Numbered from the stretch's first letter, positions 33,206 to 43,788 are shown. The stretch is 64,000 nt of DNA from Nitratidesulfovibrio sp. (GCF_040373385.1 NZ_JBDXXH010000011.1:57429-121428), one strand, 5' to 3'. The notes: generated by a model not told the origin, from the letters alone. Numbers and translations are program-made.

Positions 33206-34675
33206 ATGGGGAGGGATATGAAGAACTGGCGTACGCATTGCCCGGCGTTCATGAAACGCCTGTGGTGCCAGCTTGCCATCAGCTACACCCTGCTGGCCTT
33301 CTGCGCACTGACGGTACTCATCCTGCTGCTCTACGGCATGGATGATTACAAGGATTTCCACGCCACGCTCAACCTCGACAGCGTCGGGGAACAGGTGGCC
33401 AGCGAAAGACTTACCCTGGCGCAGGGAATCCGCGATGGGGGGAACACCGAATGGCTGGAAAAGGCGCGGGACAACATCGCTAAAAAACTGCTGAACCTGG
33501 AACATGGGAGCGGCACTTCGATCTACCGCATCACCAGTTCCAGCCGCCCCGAAGTGTATGTGCAGATTCTGGACAAAAACGGCGAGCTGCTGCTGTCAGA
33601 CCCGGCCATGCTCCCGGAAAGGGCAGCCACGCAATTCGCCGCGCAGGCTGCATCATCCGCCGCAGGCAGCAACATCAGGAAGCTGGGGGACAATGGCCCC
33701 ATCTGGGTGGACATGCCCATACCGGACGACGGCAACGAGAGCATCGGACGCGTGCGCGTCCTGTATGTCGCCGAATTCAGCCTGTGGGTACAGTTGCAAA
33801 GCCTGCTTGCGTTTCTGCGCTTCGTCTGGGCGCCCATGTTCATCTGTTCCGTTCCCATCGGCATTGCCTGCGGATTCGTGGCATCCCGTTACGTGACACG
33901 GCAATTGCGCAAAATGAACGCGGTTACGGAAAGCTGGCGCCAGGGCAATTTCGAGGCGCGCATTGCACTGCCGGATGATGATGTGCTTATCCGGCACAGC
34001 CAGCACCTCAACGACATGGCGCAGGATCTGGAGATGTTCCTGCGCCTGAAGCAAGGCCTTGCTGTCAGCGACGAGCGCAATCGCATGGCGCGCGAACTGC
34101 ACGACACGGTGAAACAGAAACTCTTTGCGCTGGGCTTGCAGTTGGCAACCGCCAAGACAAAGCCCGCCGTGATGGAGGCCGCCCGCGAGCATATCCTTGA
34201 GGCAGAGGCCATTACCCGCGAGGCGCAGCACGACCTGACGGAAATCATCACCCAATTGCGCCCCGCCGGAACCGGCGACCTTCCGTTTTACGACCGCATG
34301 ACCACCCTTGCCGATGATTTCAGGCGGCGCTTTGGCGTGCGTATCGATTTCGACCGGACAGCCCCCATCCAGCCCGCGGCACAGACCGAGCATCATGTGC
34401 TGCGCATCGTGCAGGAGGCGCTGATGAATGCGGTGCGCCACGGCAAGGCGTCCCATATCGTGATCACGGGCAGCATCGAACAAGATGCCGCCACACTGAC
34501 CATTGCCGATAACGGAACAGGGTTCGACACTTCAAAACAGACGGACGGATTCGGCATTACCTCCATGCGCGGCAGGATGCGCGATGTGCCGCGCGGCACG
34601 TTCGCACTTGAAAGCACCGCCGGTGAGGGAACCCGAATCCGTCTTGCATGGAAAAACGACACATGCCCGAAATGA
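33206..34675 (+). CDS. NarX/DesK-type sensor histidine kinase
   Basis: A 489-residue inner-membrane kinase. The start at 33206 has GGGAG six bases upstream; Met codons at 33182 and 33218 are less well placed. Membrane helix 1 is at about 24-44, the periplasmic sensor at 45-200, helix 2 at about 210-232, then HAMP. The HisKA_3 domain has NRMARELHDTVKQKLFALGL (phospho-His about 296). The HATPase_c domain has VQEALMNAVRHGKA and DNGTGFDTSKQTDGFGITSM. It overlaps the regulator as ATGA. It could control the neighbouring MipA-like porin, judged from shared upstream sequence. Confidence 0.9.
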   Translation: MGRDMKNWRTHCPAFMKRLWCQLAISYTLLAFCALTVLILLLYGMDDYKDFHATLNLDSVGEQVASERLTLAQGIRDGGNTEWLEKARDNIAKKLLNLEHGSGTSIYRITSSSRPEVYVQILDKNGELLLSDPAMLPERAATQFAAQAASSAAGSNIRKLGDNGPIWVDMPIPDDGNESIGRVRVLYVAEFSLWVQLQSLLAFLRFVWAPMFICSVPIGIACGFVASRYVTRQLRKMNAVTESWRQGNFEARIALPDDDVLIRHSQHLNDMAQDLEMFLRLKQGLAVSDERNRMARELHDTVKQKLFALGLQLATAKTKPAVMEAAREHILEAEAITREAQHDLTEIITQLRPAGTGDLPFYDRMTTLADDFRRRFGVRIDFDRTAPIQPAAQTEHHVLRIVQEALMNAVRHGKASHIVITGSIEQDAATLTIADNGTGFDTSKQTDGFGITSMRGRMRDVPRGTFALESTAGEGTRIRLAWKNDTCPK

Positions 34676-35322
34676 TTACCCTCATCCTTGCGGACGACCA
34701 CGAAATGGTGCGCAGGGGGCTGACGGCCTTTCTGGCCACCGCCCCCGACATCGAAGTGATGGCTGTTGCGGCAAGCGGGGCGGAAGCGGTGGACGCGGCC
34801 CAAAGGCACGCACCGGACGTGGTGCTGCTTGACCTGTTCATGCCGGACCAGCCCGCCGTGGACACCGTGCGCCAGATCAAGAAAGCCAGCCCGCGCAGCC
34901 AGATCATCGTGGTCACTTCACATGAAGGCGACGAGCACGTGGTGCCGGTAACGCAGGCCGGGGCCATCTCGTATATCCTGAAGGACACGACGCCCGAATA
35001 TCTTGTCCTTGCCGTGCGCAAGGCTGCGGCGGGAGAAGGCACGCTGAGTCCGCGCATTGCCAAGGCGCTCATGACCGTCGTGGCGCAGACCCGCTCGCAA
35101 GCAGTGAAGACGGACCAGTATCATGAAGAACTGTCCGAACGCGAAATGGAAGTGCTGCACTGCATCGCGGAGGGGCTTTCAAACATGAAAATCGCGGAAC
35201 GCCTTAAAATATCGGAAAAAACCGTCAAATCGCATGTGGGCAACATCCTGAGCAAGCTTTACCTGAACGATCGCACGCAGGTTGCCGTCTATGCATGGCG
35301 TGAAGGGATCGTCAAAGGGTAG
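34672..35322 (+). CDS. NarL/LuxR-family response regulator
   Basis: A 216-residue regulator paired with the kinase it overlaps. The receiver has ADDHEMVRRG, phospho-Asp in VVLLDLFMPDQ, VVTSHEG and SYILKDTTPE. The C-terminal LuxR HTH is LSEREMEVLHCIAEGLSNMKIAERLKISEKTVKSHVGNILSKL, conserved in full. The start at 34672 (MITLILADDH) is chosen because it forms the ATGA overlap; ATG at 34663 is possible and would add three residues. After the stop, 35323-35673 is a C-rich stretch without a gene. Confidence 0.92.
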   Translation: MITLILADDHEMVRRGLTAFLATAPDIEVMAVAASGAEAVDAAQRHAPDVVLLDLFMPDQPAVDTVRQIKKASPRSQIIVVTSHEGDEHVVPVTQAGAISYILKDTTPEYLVLAVRKAAAGEGTLSPRIAKALMTVVAQTRSQAVKTDQYHEELSEREMEVLHCIAEGLSNMKIAERLKISEKTVKSHVGNILSKLYLNDRTQVAVYAWREGIVKG

Positions 35323-35673
35323 CCGCTGCTTCGTTGGTAACAGCCAGACATGACCGTCGGCCTGTTCCGTTTCGATGCCCATGAGCCCGGTTGAGGACTC
35401 GTTTGCACTTGCAGCAAAACGGCGTTTCCCGCTTCGTCCAAGGACCGGGAGGGGGCGCAGATCAGGCCGTGACGCCCCCACGCCATCTCCCCCGCCGCAT
35501 CAGCGCTCCCCATCCCCCCTCCCCCCCCATCCACTTGACGCCACCCGCCCGGCATGCCAACAGAATTTCACGGCGGGGTTCGCCTTGCCCCTCTCCCCCC
35601 CCACGGGGCACAACCACCCGCCCCATCCACGCCATACCCCGACACCCGCCGATCATCCGGCAGGAGGCCGCCC

Positions 35674-35991
35674 ATGTATGCCATCAACTATCTGCTGAAC
35701 CTGTGCGGCATGGCCATGCTGGCCGGGGCCGCCTTCAACTGGCTGCGCTGGCGCTCGGGCAACCAGGCGGCGGGCATGCGCGCGCGCAGCCTGGCCGTGG
35801 GCGGGGCCATGCTGCTGGTGTTCGGCAACCTGGTGTCCCCCATCGAAACCAAGGTGGTGCAGCCGGTGAACGCCACCGCGCCCGTGACCCAGTCGCAGCA
35901 GGTGGAACCCCAATCCGCCGCTCAGCCCGCGCCCCAGACTTCTCCCCAGTCCCCCGCCGCCCCGGCACAGCCGGACCAGCCCGCCAAATAG
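35674..35991 (+). CDS. small membrane protein with Pro/Gln-rich tail
   Basis: A 105-residue protein with AGGAGG upstream of its ATG. It has two membrane helices (about 5-22 and 38-57) separated by a basic loop (RWRSGNQAAGMRARS), then a tail of about 45 residues dominated by Pro, Gln and Ala. No family is recognised. It is followed by a strong terminator and is probably transcribed alone. Confidence 0.65.
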   Translation: MYAINYLLNLCGMAMLAGAAFNWLRWRSGNQAAGMRARSLAVGGAMLLVFGNLVSPIETKVVQPVNATAPVTQSQQVEPQSAAQPAPQTSPQSPAAPAQPDQPAK

Positions 35992-36003
35992 TTCGCCAAA
36001 CGC

Positions 36004-36034
36004 AAAGGCGGCCCGGCATGCCGGGCCGCCTTTT
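36004..36034. terminator. bidirectional terminator
   Basis: AAA, GGCGGCCCGGC, AT, GCCGGGCCGCC, TTTT: a perfect 11-bp stem flanked by A and T runs, placed between two convergent genes that end at 35991 and 36066. Confidence 0.9.
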
Positions 36035-36065
36035 ACCGCCTTCTCCCTTCATCTTGCCCGCGCGC

Positions 36066-38957
36066 CTACTCCACGCCGCGTTCACGCAGGAAGGCCTCGT
36101 ACCGCTTGTCCACCTTCATGATGTGCGACACCAGCCAGTCCACCAGTCCGCGCAGTATTTCCATGACCACCGTGGGGTTGCCGCCCGCCGCCTGCTTTTC
36201 CCACTCCAGCACCCGCTGCACGAAACGTCGGTGCACGTCCTTGTGCTGCGCTGCTTCCGGGTAGCCGTGCAGGTCGAACAACCGTTCCTCGTACCCGAAG
36301 TGCTCCACGGTGTAGGCCTTCAACTGCCCGAACACCTCGAGCACGGCGGCCATGTCGCTGGTGCGCGCGGCGCGGTGCACGGCGTTGATGTAGTCCACCA
36401 GCTTCTTGTGCTGCACGTCGATGCTGGACAGGTTGGACAACTCGTCGGTCCAGCGGATCAGGGTCTCGTCGCTGGCATCGGACATCAGGGCCACGCCGTC
36501 CTCCCCGGCGCAAATGACCTCGACCATCGAGAACATTTCCTGCACCTGGGCAAAGATGTCGTTGAGCGTGCCGGTGAAGCGGGTCATGGCCGCGGCGGTT
36601 TCCCCGGCGATGCGGTTCACCTCGTCCACGCTGCGCCCCACCACCTCGCTGGCGGCCGCCTGCTGGCCGTTGGCGGCGGCGATGGACTGGACCATGCCCG
36701 CCGTTTCGTCCACCTGCGAGACGATGCGGGCCATGGCCTGCCCGGCGGCCTCTGCCGACTCGGCGGATGCCGTGGCATCGCGGGCGGCCTGTTCCACGGC
36801 GGCGATATTCTCCCGCGTGTGGCCCTGAATGCGCGCCACCGTCTCGCCCACTTCGCGGGTGGCGGTCATGGTCTTTTCGGCCAGCTTGCGCACCTCGTCG
36901 GCCACCACGGCGAAGCCGCGCCCGGCGTCACCGGCGCGGGCCGCCTCGATGGCCGCGTTCAGCGCCAGCAGGTTGGTCTGGTCGGCGATGTCCGAAATCA
37001 GCGACATGACCTGCCCGATGTTCTCGGCCTCCACGCCAAGGCGCCCCATGGCCTCGTTCAGCCGCTGGATGCGTTCGCGGATGCCGTTGATGGCCGCCAC
37101 GGTCTCGCGCATCCCGCGCGCGCCGTCGTCCGCGTTGCCCCGCGAAAGGTCCGCCTGCTCGGCGGCCCTGCGGGCGTTGTCGGTGACGTTGGCCACGGTC
37201 ACCCGCATGTCGGCCACGGCCTCTGCCGTTTCGTCCATGCGCTGGCGCTGGGTTTCCACCCCGCCGGTGACGGTGTGCACCTGGCTGGTCAGGTCGGCGA
37301 TGGAGTGCGAGACATGCTCCGACACGGTGCGCGTCTTGCCCGCCGCGCCGGTCATACGCTCCATCAGGCGCTTGATGCGCGTCTCGGATGCGGTGGCGTT
37401 CTTCATGGCGTCCTGGGCTTCGCGGGCCATGCGCGCGGCTTCCCGCCCCTGGGCGTCGGCCTCTTCGATGCGCTGGCGCAGGTTCTGCACCATGCGCTCG
37501 ATGGAGTGACGCAAGGCGTCCAGTTCCGGGGGATATGCACCTTCGGGGTGCGTATCCAGATCGCCCTTCGCCACGTCACCCGCATAGGCGCACAGCCTGC
37601 GCAGCGGCGTGGAGATCGTGGCCACCAGCATGAAGGCAAATGCCGAACCCAATGCCACCGCCAACAGCAGGACGATGGCGACGCCGGTCAGCATCCTGTG
37701 CTCTGCCTTGTCGCTCACGGCGGCTATGTCACTCGCGGCGGCAAGCGCTTCATCGGTGTCTATTTCCGCGACAAGCCCGTAGGACAGCCCGTCGATATGC
37801 AACGGTTGCCACGAAGCAAGGACGGTCTTTCCCCGGTAGTCGGTACCGGTTCCATCTCCGGTATCGCCTGCCAGGGCCTTGCGCGCGACTTCCGTGTCCA
37901 CGGTGTCCGCAAGCATGGTCCGCCTGTCCGATGCGCGCAGCACGGACCGTGTCTTCCTGTCGCTGCCGACAAGATAGGTTTCGCCGGTCTTGCCAAGGCC
38001 CACGTCCCCCCACTTGCCTTCGGAGGTCATGATGCGGTTGATGCCGGTCTCGTTGATGCGGAAGGCAAGCACGGCCAGCACCTTGCCGTCGCCATCCCGC
38101 ACCGGGGTGGCCATGAAGGCAGAAGGCGCGTTGCGGGCAGGTTCGTACGGGGCGAAGTCGCCCAGTTCCACGGGATAGGACCCCGGCACCGCAGTTTTTC
38201 CCGAATGGTTGGCCATTACCCGGCGAAAGACCTCTGCCAATCCGGAATCCTTGTAGGGACCGGTGAGCAGCGAGGTGGCGAAGTCCGGCTGCTTGCACAC
38301 GCTGTACATGATGACGCCCGTAGCAGGTTCCACAAGCAGGATGTCCCCGTAGTTGAACGTCTGCACGAACTGCCGCAGGAAGGGGTGATAGCGGGCATGC
38401 AGCGCATTGTACGTGATGCGCAGCGGGTGTTGGGTAAGGTTCTGGCGCTGGTCGGGCGGGTTGGGGTTGCCCGGCGCAACGGCGTACATGGCTTGCAGCA
38501 GGATGCCGCTGGTCGTTTCCGGCAGGTAGCGTTCCGGGGCGCGTGCGGCATGGCCGGGGGGGTACGGGGCAAAGGGGGCACCCAGGTAGTCCGCACCGGC
38601 ATAGCCTTGCAACAGGGCACTCCTGGCCCCTTCGGGCGTCAGTTGCCCCTGCGACTCCCGATCCGCGGCGTGGAACGCCGAAGGTATCTCCCGCGCGACG
38701 TCGTGCACGGCAATGTCCGCAGCCAGCGTATGTAGCTGGTTGCGCATGCGGCGGAACATATCCTCCACGTGCAATGCCTTGGAGCTGCGGATGCTCGACA
38801 ATTGGTCCGTGGCCCGCTGCCGTATGGCCGTCACGCCCGCAGCATTGACGCTGCGCATGGCATCAGAACCGAAATACCACAGCAGCCCTGCCGTCAGCAG
38901 GCAGGTAAGCACCTGGGCACCAATGAACCCCCCAAGCAATTTCAAACGCAGCGTCAT
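36066..38957 (-). CDS. chemoreceptor with C-terminal hemerythrin domain (DcrH-like)
   Basis: A 963-residue transducer. Membrane helix 1 is at about 8-28, the periplasmic Cache-type sensor at about 30-425 and membrane helix 2 at about 428-450. HAMP and the methyl-accepting domain follow, with tip [20 protein letters not shown]. The final 130 residues are a bacteriohemerythrin: [41 protein letters not shown] and [13 protein letters not shown] supply the His/Glu/Asp ligands of a di-iron site. This is the architecture of DcrH of Desulfovibrio vulgaris, proposed as an oxygen sensor for aerotaxis. The large Cache gives a second input. Family residues for iron binding look complete. Confidence 0.95.
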   Translation of the reverse strand: MTLRLKLLGGFIGAQVLTCLLTAGLLWYFGSDAMRSVNAAGVTAIRQRATDQLSSIRSSKALHVEDMFRRMRNQLHTLAADIAVHDVAREIPSAFHAADRESQGQLTPEGARSALLQGYAGADYLGAPFAPYPPGHAARAPERYLPETTSGILLQAMYAVAPGNPNPPDQRQNLTQHPLRITYNALHARYHPFLRQFVQTFNYGDILLVEPATGVIMYSVCKQPDFATSLLTGPYKDSGLAEVFRRVMANHSGKTAVPGSYPVELGDFAPYEPARNAPSAFMATPVRDGDGKVLAVLAFRINETGINRIMTSEGKWGDVGLGKTGETYLVGSDRKTRSVLRASDRRTMLADTVDTEVARKALAGDTGDGTGTDYRGKTVLASWQPLHIDGLSYGLVAEIDTDEALAAASDIAAVSDKAEHRMLTGVAIVLLLAVALGSAFAFMLVATISTPLRRLCAYAGDVAKGDLDTHPEGAYPPELDALRHSIERMVQNLRQRIEEADAQGREAARMAREAQDAMKNATASETRIKRLMERMTGAAGKTRTVSEHVSHSIADLTSQVHTVTGGVETQRQRMDETAEAVADMRVTVANVTDNARRAAEQADLSRGNADDGARGMRETVAAINGIRERIQRLNEAMGRLGVEAENIGQVMSLISDIADQTNLLALNAAIEAARAGDAGRGFAVVADEVRKLAEKTMTATREVGETVARIQGHTRENIAAVEQAARDATASAESAEAAGQAMARIVSQVDETAGMVQSIAAANGQQAAASEVVGRSVDEVNRIAGETAAAMTRFTGTLNDIFAQVQEMFSMVEVICAGEDGVALMSDASDETLIRWTDELSNLSSIDVQHKKLVDYINAVHRAARTSDMAAVLEVFGQLKAYTVEHFGYEERLFDLHGYPEAAQHKDVHRRFVQRVLEWEKQAAGGNPTVVMEILRGLVDWLVSHIMKVDKRYEAFLRERGVE

Positions 38958-39186
38958 GCCATCCCCTCGTCGTTCCGGTCGTCGGGCCAGGGCGAAAGGC
39001 GTCCGGCCTCCGCACTGTCAATATAAGGGAGGGCGGGGGAGAAGGAGCAATGATTAGACTGCGCGGGGCGTGATAATTCGCGGGGTGCCGCCTTGAACGG
39101 GGGCTGGACGCGTGCCGCATGAACGGAAAAGGGGCGTGCCATCTGAGAGGGGTGGCGAGGCAGGCAGGCGGCCCCGCGCATGTGCA

Positions 39187-39226
39187 GCGCCCCGCGCCGC
39201 CGGATGAACCGGAACGGGCGGGGCGC
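39187..39226 (-). terminator. possible terminator after rdgB
   Basis: GCGCCCCGC / GCGGGGCGC arms (39187-39195, 39218-39226) around an inner CCGG...CCGG stem, 28 bp after the rdgB stop. No T-tract follows. The 38958-39186 interval shows no gene. Confidence 0.4.
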
Positions 39227-39253
39227 GTTCAGTGCGGATGCGTGCGGCGCGGG

Positions 39254-39943
39254 CTAGCTCTTGCCGCCCGCAAAGGCGGGCCACATTTCCAGCAGGCGGC
39301 GCAGGGCCTTGCCCCGGTGGCTGCGGGCGTTCTTTTCGTCGCGGGTAAGGGTGGCGGCGGTGCGGCCCAGCTCCGGGTCGAAGAACAGCGGGTCGTAGCC
39401 GAAGCCGTTGTCGCCCTGCGGGGCGGCGGCCACGCGGCCTTCCCAGGCCCCGGCGGCGGTGATGTGGCGCCCGTCCGAGGCGCAGGCGGCTATCACCGAA
39501 CGGAACCGCGCCGTGCGCTGCGCATCGGGCACGTCGGCCAGGGCGGCCAGAAGTTTTTCGTTGTTGCGGGCGTCGGTGGCGGGCACGCCGTCTTCGGCGG
39601 AATAGCGGGCGGAATACACGCCGGGTGCACCGCCAAGGGCGTCCACCTCCAGCCCGGAATCGTCGGCCACGGCGATGCGGCCCGTCAGTTCGGCCACGGT
39701 GCGCGCCTTCAGCAGGGCGTTTTCCTCGAAGGTGGTGCCGGTTTCTTCGATTTCGCCGATTTCGGGATAGGCGTCGAGGCCGACCACGGTGACACCGGTA
39801 TCTTGCAGCATGTCGTTCAGTTCGCGGATCTTGCCCGCGTTGCGGGTGGCCAGCACGATGACGGCGGTGTCATTGGTAATGTTCGGGGGGGTGCTGTTCG
39901 GAGGGGTAATGTTCGTGGGGGTGCTGTTCGGGGGGGTGGTCAT
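39254..39943 (-). CDS. rdgB: non-canonical purine NTP pyrophosphatase (RdgB/HAM1)
   Basis: A 229-residue house-cleaning enzyme that hydrolyses dITP/XTP to monophosphates. Family motifs are intact: VLATRNAGKIREL (about 28-40), FEENALLKA, DDSGLEVDALGGAPGVYSAR, GFGYDPLF and SHRGKALRRL. The first 24 residues (NSTPTNITPPNSTPPNIT) have no family counterpart and are coded by a 15-bp DNA repeat. RdgB normally starts right before the VLATRNAGK strand. The ATG at 39943 is the only one available upstream, so the repeat is apparently translated. Confidence 0.9.
   Translation of the reverse strand: MTTPPNSTPTNITPPNSTPPNITNDTAVIVLATRNAGKIRELNDMLQDTGVTVVGLDAYPEIGEIEETGTTFEENALLKARTVAELTGRIAVADDSGLEVDALGGAPGVYSARYSAEDGVPATDARNNEKLLAALADVPDAQRTARFRSVIAACASDGRHITAAGAWEGRVAAAPQGDNGFGYDPLFFDPELGRTAATLTRDEKNARSHRGKALRRLLEMWPAFAGGKS
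39875..39934. repeat. 30-bp (2 x 15-bp) tandem repeat in the start of rdgB
   Basis: Two 30-bp units begin GGTAATGTTCG at 39875 and 39905; each consists of two 15-bp subunits. In frame on the minus strand they code N-[S/I]-T-P-P pentapeptides. Confidence 0.9.
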
Positions 39944-40176
39944 GGCGTGTCGATGATGTTCGAGGTTGGGGTGAAGGCGGCGGGCAGCCCCACGGCACGG
40001 GCCAGGCAGAAGGCCGCCGGGCGCGGGGGCATGCGAAAGCCGCGCGGTGCGCATTGTGCGGAAGAATCGGCCCGGAGGCAATAGCGTGCCGACAGGCTGC
40101 GGGCAGAGCCCGGCGTGGCCAGACTGGCCAGATTGGCCAGACGGGACAGGGCCGGGCCAGACGGGCCGACGTGTGG

Positions 40177-41976
40177 TCAGCCCCTCATGCCCTCGCCCGC
40201 CGGGTCGTCCCGCGCGGGTTCCGTCGATTGCGGCACGGCCAGCAGCGGCAGCAGATACAGGGTGATGGTGGTGCCCTTGCCCACCTGGCTTTGCAGGTCC
40301 ACCTTGCCGCCCATTTCCTCGATGATCTTGCGGCTCATGGCCAGGCCGATGCCCGCGCCCTTCTCCTTGGTGGAGAAGAACGGGCTGAATATCTTGTCGT
40401 GCAGTTCCGGCGGAATGCCCACGCCCGTGTCCGCCACGGCCACATACACATGCTGCTGGTTCATGCCGGTGCGCACGGTCAGGCGGCCACCGTCGGGCAT
40501 GGCTTCCTGCGCGTTCTTCACCAGGTTGATCAGGCACTGCTTGAGCATTTCGCCGTCGCCGTGGGCCTTGGGGATATCCAGCGCAAGCTGCATGTCCACC
40601 GTGATGCGCCGCTGGTCGAAGCCCATGCTCATCAGTTCCATGGTCTGGCGGGACAGCAGGTTCAGGTCCACTTCGCCCGTGCGGGGCGAGGTGGGCCGGG
40701 CAAAGTTGAGGATGGACTTCAGGATGGTGTCCAGCCGCCGCGACTCTTCCAGAATCACCTGCACCTTGCCACGCGCGGCCTCGTCCAGCGAGGGCGAGCG
40801 CAGCAGCGAATTGGCAAAGCCGCCGATGGCGAACAGCGGGTTGCGGATCTCGTGCGCCACGTAGGTGGACAGTTCGCCGATGGCGGCCATCTTTTCGGCC
40901 TGTTGCAGGCGGATTTCCATGTTGGTGCGGTTGGTGATGTCGCGCCGCATCTCGATGACCCGCGTCAGTCGGCCCGCATCGTCGGTGACCGGGTAGGTGT
41001 ACACCCGGAAATACTGCACCCGGCCATCGTCGTTGACCCTGGTGTGGATGCGCTCCGCCTTGTGCCCGGTGCTCACGGTTTCGCGAAAGGTGCAGCCGCC
41101 GTGTTCGGGCGGGCAGCAGAAAGAGGCGCCGTCCAGTTGCCAGCAGCAGGTGCCGATCCAGTCGTCCTTGGTGCCGCCCTTGCGTTGCAGGATGTTGCGG
41201 TTCAGGTCCACGATGCGGCCTTCGGTGTCCAGCAGCAGGATGTCCTCGTCCACCTGGTCGATGAGCGTGGCGAACAGGTCGCGCGCCTCGCGCAGGTGCA
41301 GGTTGCAGGTGGAGCACAGCTTTTCCGAGGCCAGCATTTCCCACACCCACAACGCGCCGCCCGCGTCCAGCAGCGAAACCCCGGCGGGGGCCGCCGCGCG
41401 CAGGTCGGCCATGTGGCGGCCATCGTCGGTCAGGTCGATGACCAGGCGCAGTTCGGGCCGGGCCGCGAACAGGGCGGCGGCGTCATCGAAGCGGGGCACC
41501 CCCCCGGGCGCGGGCGGCGCGGGGGGCAGGCCCGCGCGGGCCTCCAGCACGGCGAGGGGCGGTGAAGTGGGCAGCGGCGTGCGGCACTCGTGCGGCGTAC
41601 CCGTGGCATCGGGTGCGCTCAGCGGCTGGCAGGCGTGATGTGCCAACGCTTCGTGGTCCTGCCCGGTCAGCAGCATGCCCGCCAGATGCACCCACGGAAA
41701 GCCCTGGAGAAAATCGGGGCGTTGCAGCAGCCCGGCCACCGGGCGCAGGGCGCGGCCCACCCCGGCCAGCGCCACGGGAAAGGGGCGGCGCGGCGCAGCG
41801 TACCCTTCCGTTTCGCCCAAGGCAGCGGCACCGACGGGGGGCACGTCTCTTTCGCCCTGTCCGGCATGCATCTGGCCGCATTCGGGACAGCCGGTCGAGG
41901 GACGGGACGGTGCATCGCCGGGTTCCGGCGTGGCGGTGTGCGGTGTGCGGGGGCCGGAAGAGGGCTGCGTGGTCAT
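40177..41976 (-). CDS. PAS sensor histidine kinase with Cys-rich PAS (soluble)
   Basis: A 599-residue kinase without membrane helices. AAGGAG precedes the ATG at 41976. The N-terminal half (1-240) is a region with CPECGQMH, then segments resembling a NifL/PAS-like or ligand domain. A PAS domain follows (about 245-370), bearing a Cys cluster (IGTCCWQLDG, FCCPPEHGGC). HisKA has AYVAHEIRNPLFAIGGF-type H-box (STYVAHEIRNPL). HATPase_c has NLVKNAQEAMPDGG, DTGVGIPPELHDK and KGAGIGLAMSRKI. This NtrB-like kinase subtype often pairs with sigma-54 activators. No regulator adjoins it, so its partner is elsewhere. The Cys cluster suggests redox or metal sensing. Confidence 0.88.
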   Translation of the reverse strand: MTTQPSSGPRTPHTATPEPGDAPSRPSTGCPECGQMHAGQGERDVPPVGAAALGETEGYAAPRRPFPVALAGVGRALRPVAGLLQRPDFLQGFPWVHLAGMLLTGQDHEALAHHACQPLSAPDATGTPHECRTPLPTSPPLAVLEARAGLPPAPPAPGGVPRFDDAAALFAARPELRLVIDLTDDGRHMADLRAAAPAGVSLLDAGGALWVWEMLASEKLCSTCNLHLREARDLFATLIDQVDEDILLLDTEGRIVDLNRNILQRKGGTKDDWIGTCCWQLDGASFCCPPEHGGCTFRETVSTGHKAERIHTRVNDDGRVQYFRVYTYPVTDDAGRLTRVIEMRRDITNRTNMEIRLQQAEKMAAIGELSTYVAHEIRNPLFAIGGFANSLLRSPSLDEAARGKVQVILEESRRLDTILKSILNFARPTSPRTGEVDLNLLSRQTMELMSMGFDQRRITVDMQLALDIPKAHGDGEMLKQCLINLVKNAQEAMPDGGRLTVRTGMNQQHVYVAVADTGVGIPPELHDKIFSPFFSTKEKGAGIGLAMSRKIIEEMGGKVDLQSQVGKGTTITLYLLPLLAVPQSTEPARDDPAGEGMRG

Positions 41977-42239
41977 GCGGGGCTCCTTGGGCCGGGGAGT
42001 GATGGCGGCGGACGTCCTGCGCGAATGCCGGGATGGAGCATGCTCCACGCCCGGCCTGCCGGACGCGGGGCTTGCGCCCGGCGCACATTGCGGGTACGCG
42101 GCACCCAGCACCACGCCCACGGGCCATTCTGCGGTTTCCGCCGCAGGCGTCCGAAGGCGCATCGGCTTCCGTGGCACGGCATGTGCCGCCACGGGGCGTG
42201 TGGTACCCTCCATCCTTCCCATACCCGGAACGTCATCCA

Positions 42240-43589
42240 ATGATAAGTGTTTATTCCGTCAGCCTTGGCTGCCCCAAGAACCGCGTGGACACCGAACGCC
42301 TGCTGGGCGCGCTGGGCACCCCCGTGCATCCCGTGGCCAGCATGGCCGAGGCCGACGTGGTGCTCGTGAATACCTGCGGCTTCATCCTTCCCGCCGTGGA
42401 AGAATCGGTGCGCACCGTGGTGGAGGCCGTGGACGAGATTTCCGGCCTGGCCCGGCGGCCCCTGCTGGCCGTGGCCGGGTGCCTGGTGGGCCGCTACGGC
42501 GAGCGCGATCTGGCCGCCGAACTGCCGGAGGTGGACCTGTGGCTGCCCAACCAGTCCATCGAGACATGGCCGGACCTGCTGGCACGGGCCGTGGGGGGCA
42601 GGATGACAGGGGTGACCGGCGCTGGCACCGTGGCGCCCGGCTACGCGGGGGGCACGCGGCTTCTGTCCACCGGGCCGTCGTACGCCTGGCTGAAGATCAG
42701 CGACGGGTGCCGCCACAACTGTTCGTTCTGCACCATCCCTTCCATTCGCGGCGCGCACCGCTCCACCCCGGCGGCGGAACTGGAACGCGAGGCGCGGCAA
42801 CTGCTGGGCATGGGCGTGCGCGAACTGATCCTGGTGGCCCAGGACGTCACCGCCTGGGGCGGCGATCTGGATGGCGCAAGCGGCAAGGGCGACCTGCGCC
42901 CCCTGCTGGACCGGCTGCTGCCGCTGGCGGGGCTGGACCGGCTGCGCCTGATGTACCTGTACCCCGCCGGACTCACCGACGACCTGCTGTCCTACCTCGC
43001 GGCGGCGGGCGCGCCTTTCGTTCCCTATTTCGACGTGCCCCTGCAGCACGCCCACCCCGACGTGCTGGGCCGCATGGGGCGCCCATTCGCCCGCAACCCC
43101 CGCGTGGTGGTGGAACGCATCCGCAAGCACTTTCCGGACGCGGCCCTGCGCACGTCCATCATCGTGGGCTTTCCCGGCGAGACGGAAGAACACTACGCCG
43201 CGCTCACCGACTTCGTGGTGGAGACGCGCTTTCATCACCTTGGCGTGTTCGCCTACCGGGCGGAAGAAGGCACCCCCGCCGCCGCCATGCCCGACCAGGT
43301 GGACGACAAGGTGAAGGAATGGCGGCGCGATGCGCTGATGGAAGTGCAGGCCGAAATCAGCGAGGAGATCATGGAATCCTACGTGGGACAGCGATTGCCC
43401 GTGCTGGTGGACGCCCCCCACGACGAATGGCCCGGCCTGCACACCGGCCGCACCTGGTTCCAGGCCCCGGAGATAGACGGGGTGACCTACGTGAGCGGGG
43501 CAGGGGTGGTGCCCGGCGCGCTGGTGGAGGCGGACATGGTGGAAGCCCGGACCTACGATCTGGTGGCCCTGGCCGAGCCGGAAGACTAG
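42240..43589 (+). CDS. rimO: ribosomal protein S12 methylthiotransferase RimO
   Basis: A 449-residue radical-SAM enzyme that methylthiolates Asp of ribosomal protein S12. The N-terminal MTTase domain has SLGCPKNRVDTE, VNTCGFI and AGCLVGRY (three cluster Cys). The radical-SAM core is SDGCRHNCSFCTIPSIRG (CxxxCxxC). The C-terminal TRAM domain covers about 380-445. PKNRVD rather than the MiaB pattern supports RimO. The ATG at 42240 is the first in frame near the start of homologues; a longer upstream frame overlaps the divergent kinase promoter. Confidence 0.93.
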   Translation: MISVYSVSLGCPKNRVDTERLLGALGTPVHPVASMAEADVVLVNTCGFILPAVEESVRTVVEAVDEISGLARRPLLAVAGCLVGRYGERDLAAELPEVDLWLPNQSIETWPDLLARAVGGRMTGVTGAGTVAPGYAGGTRLLSTGPSYAWLKISDGCRHNCSFCTIPSIRGAHRSTPAAELEREARQLLGMGVRELILVAQDVTAWGGDLDGASGKGDLRPLLDRLLPLAGLDRLRLMYLYPAGLTDDLLSYLAAAGAPFVPYFDVPLQHAHPDVLGRMGRPFARNPRVVVERIRKHFPDAALRTSIIVGFPGETEEHYAALTDFVVETRFHHLGVFAYRAEEGTPAAAMPDQVDDKVKEWRRDALMEVQAEISEEIMESYVGQRLPVLVDAPHDEWPGLHTGRTWFQAPEIDGVTYVSGAGVVPGALVEADMVEARTYDLVALAEPED

Positions 43590-43788
43590 GTGCGGTTTCC
43601 GGAACGCCCCTTTGTCCCTTGCCTTGCGCTATTCTCCCTTGGCTTCCGGCCCGAAGGGCGCGGGCGCGGTACGCGGGCGTCCGGTGGTACGCGGGTGCCT
43701 TTCCCCGGCGGGGGCGTGTCCGTATGCTGGCGACGCATGCGCATCGCAGCCGTGATGCAGACACCCTTTCACGCTTCGGGGAGTGGAC

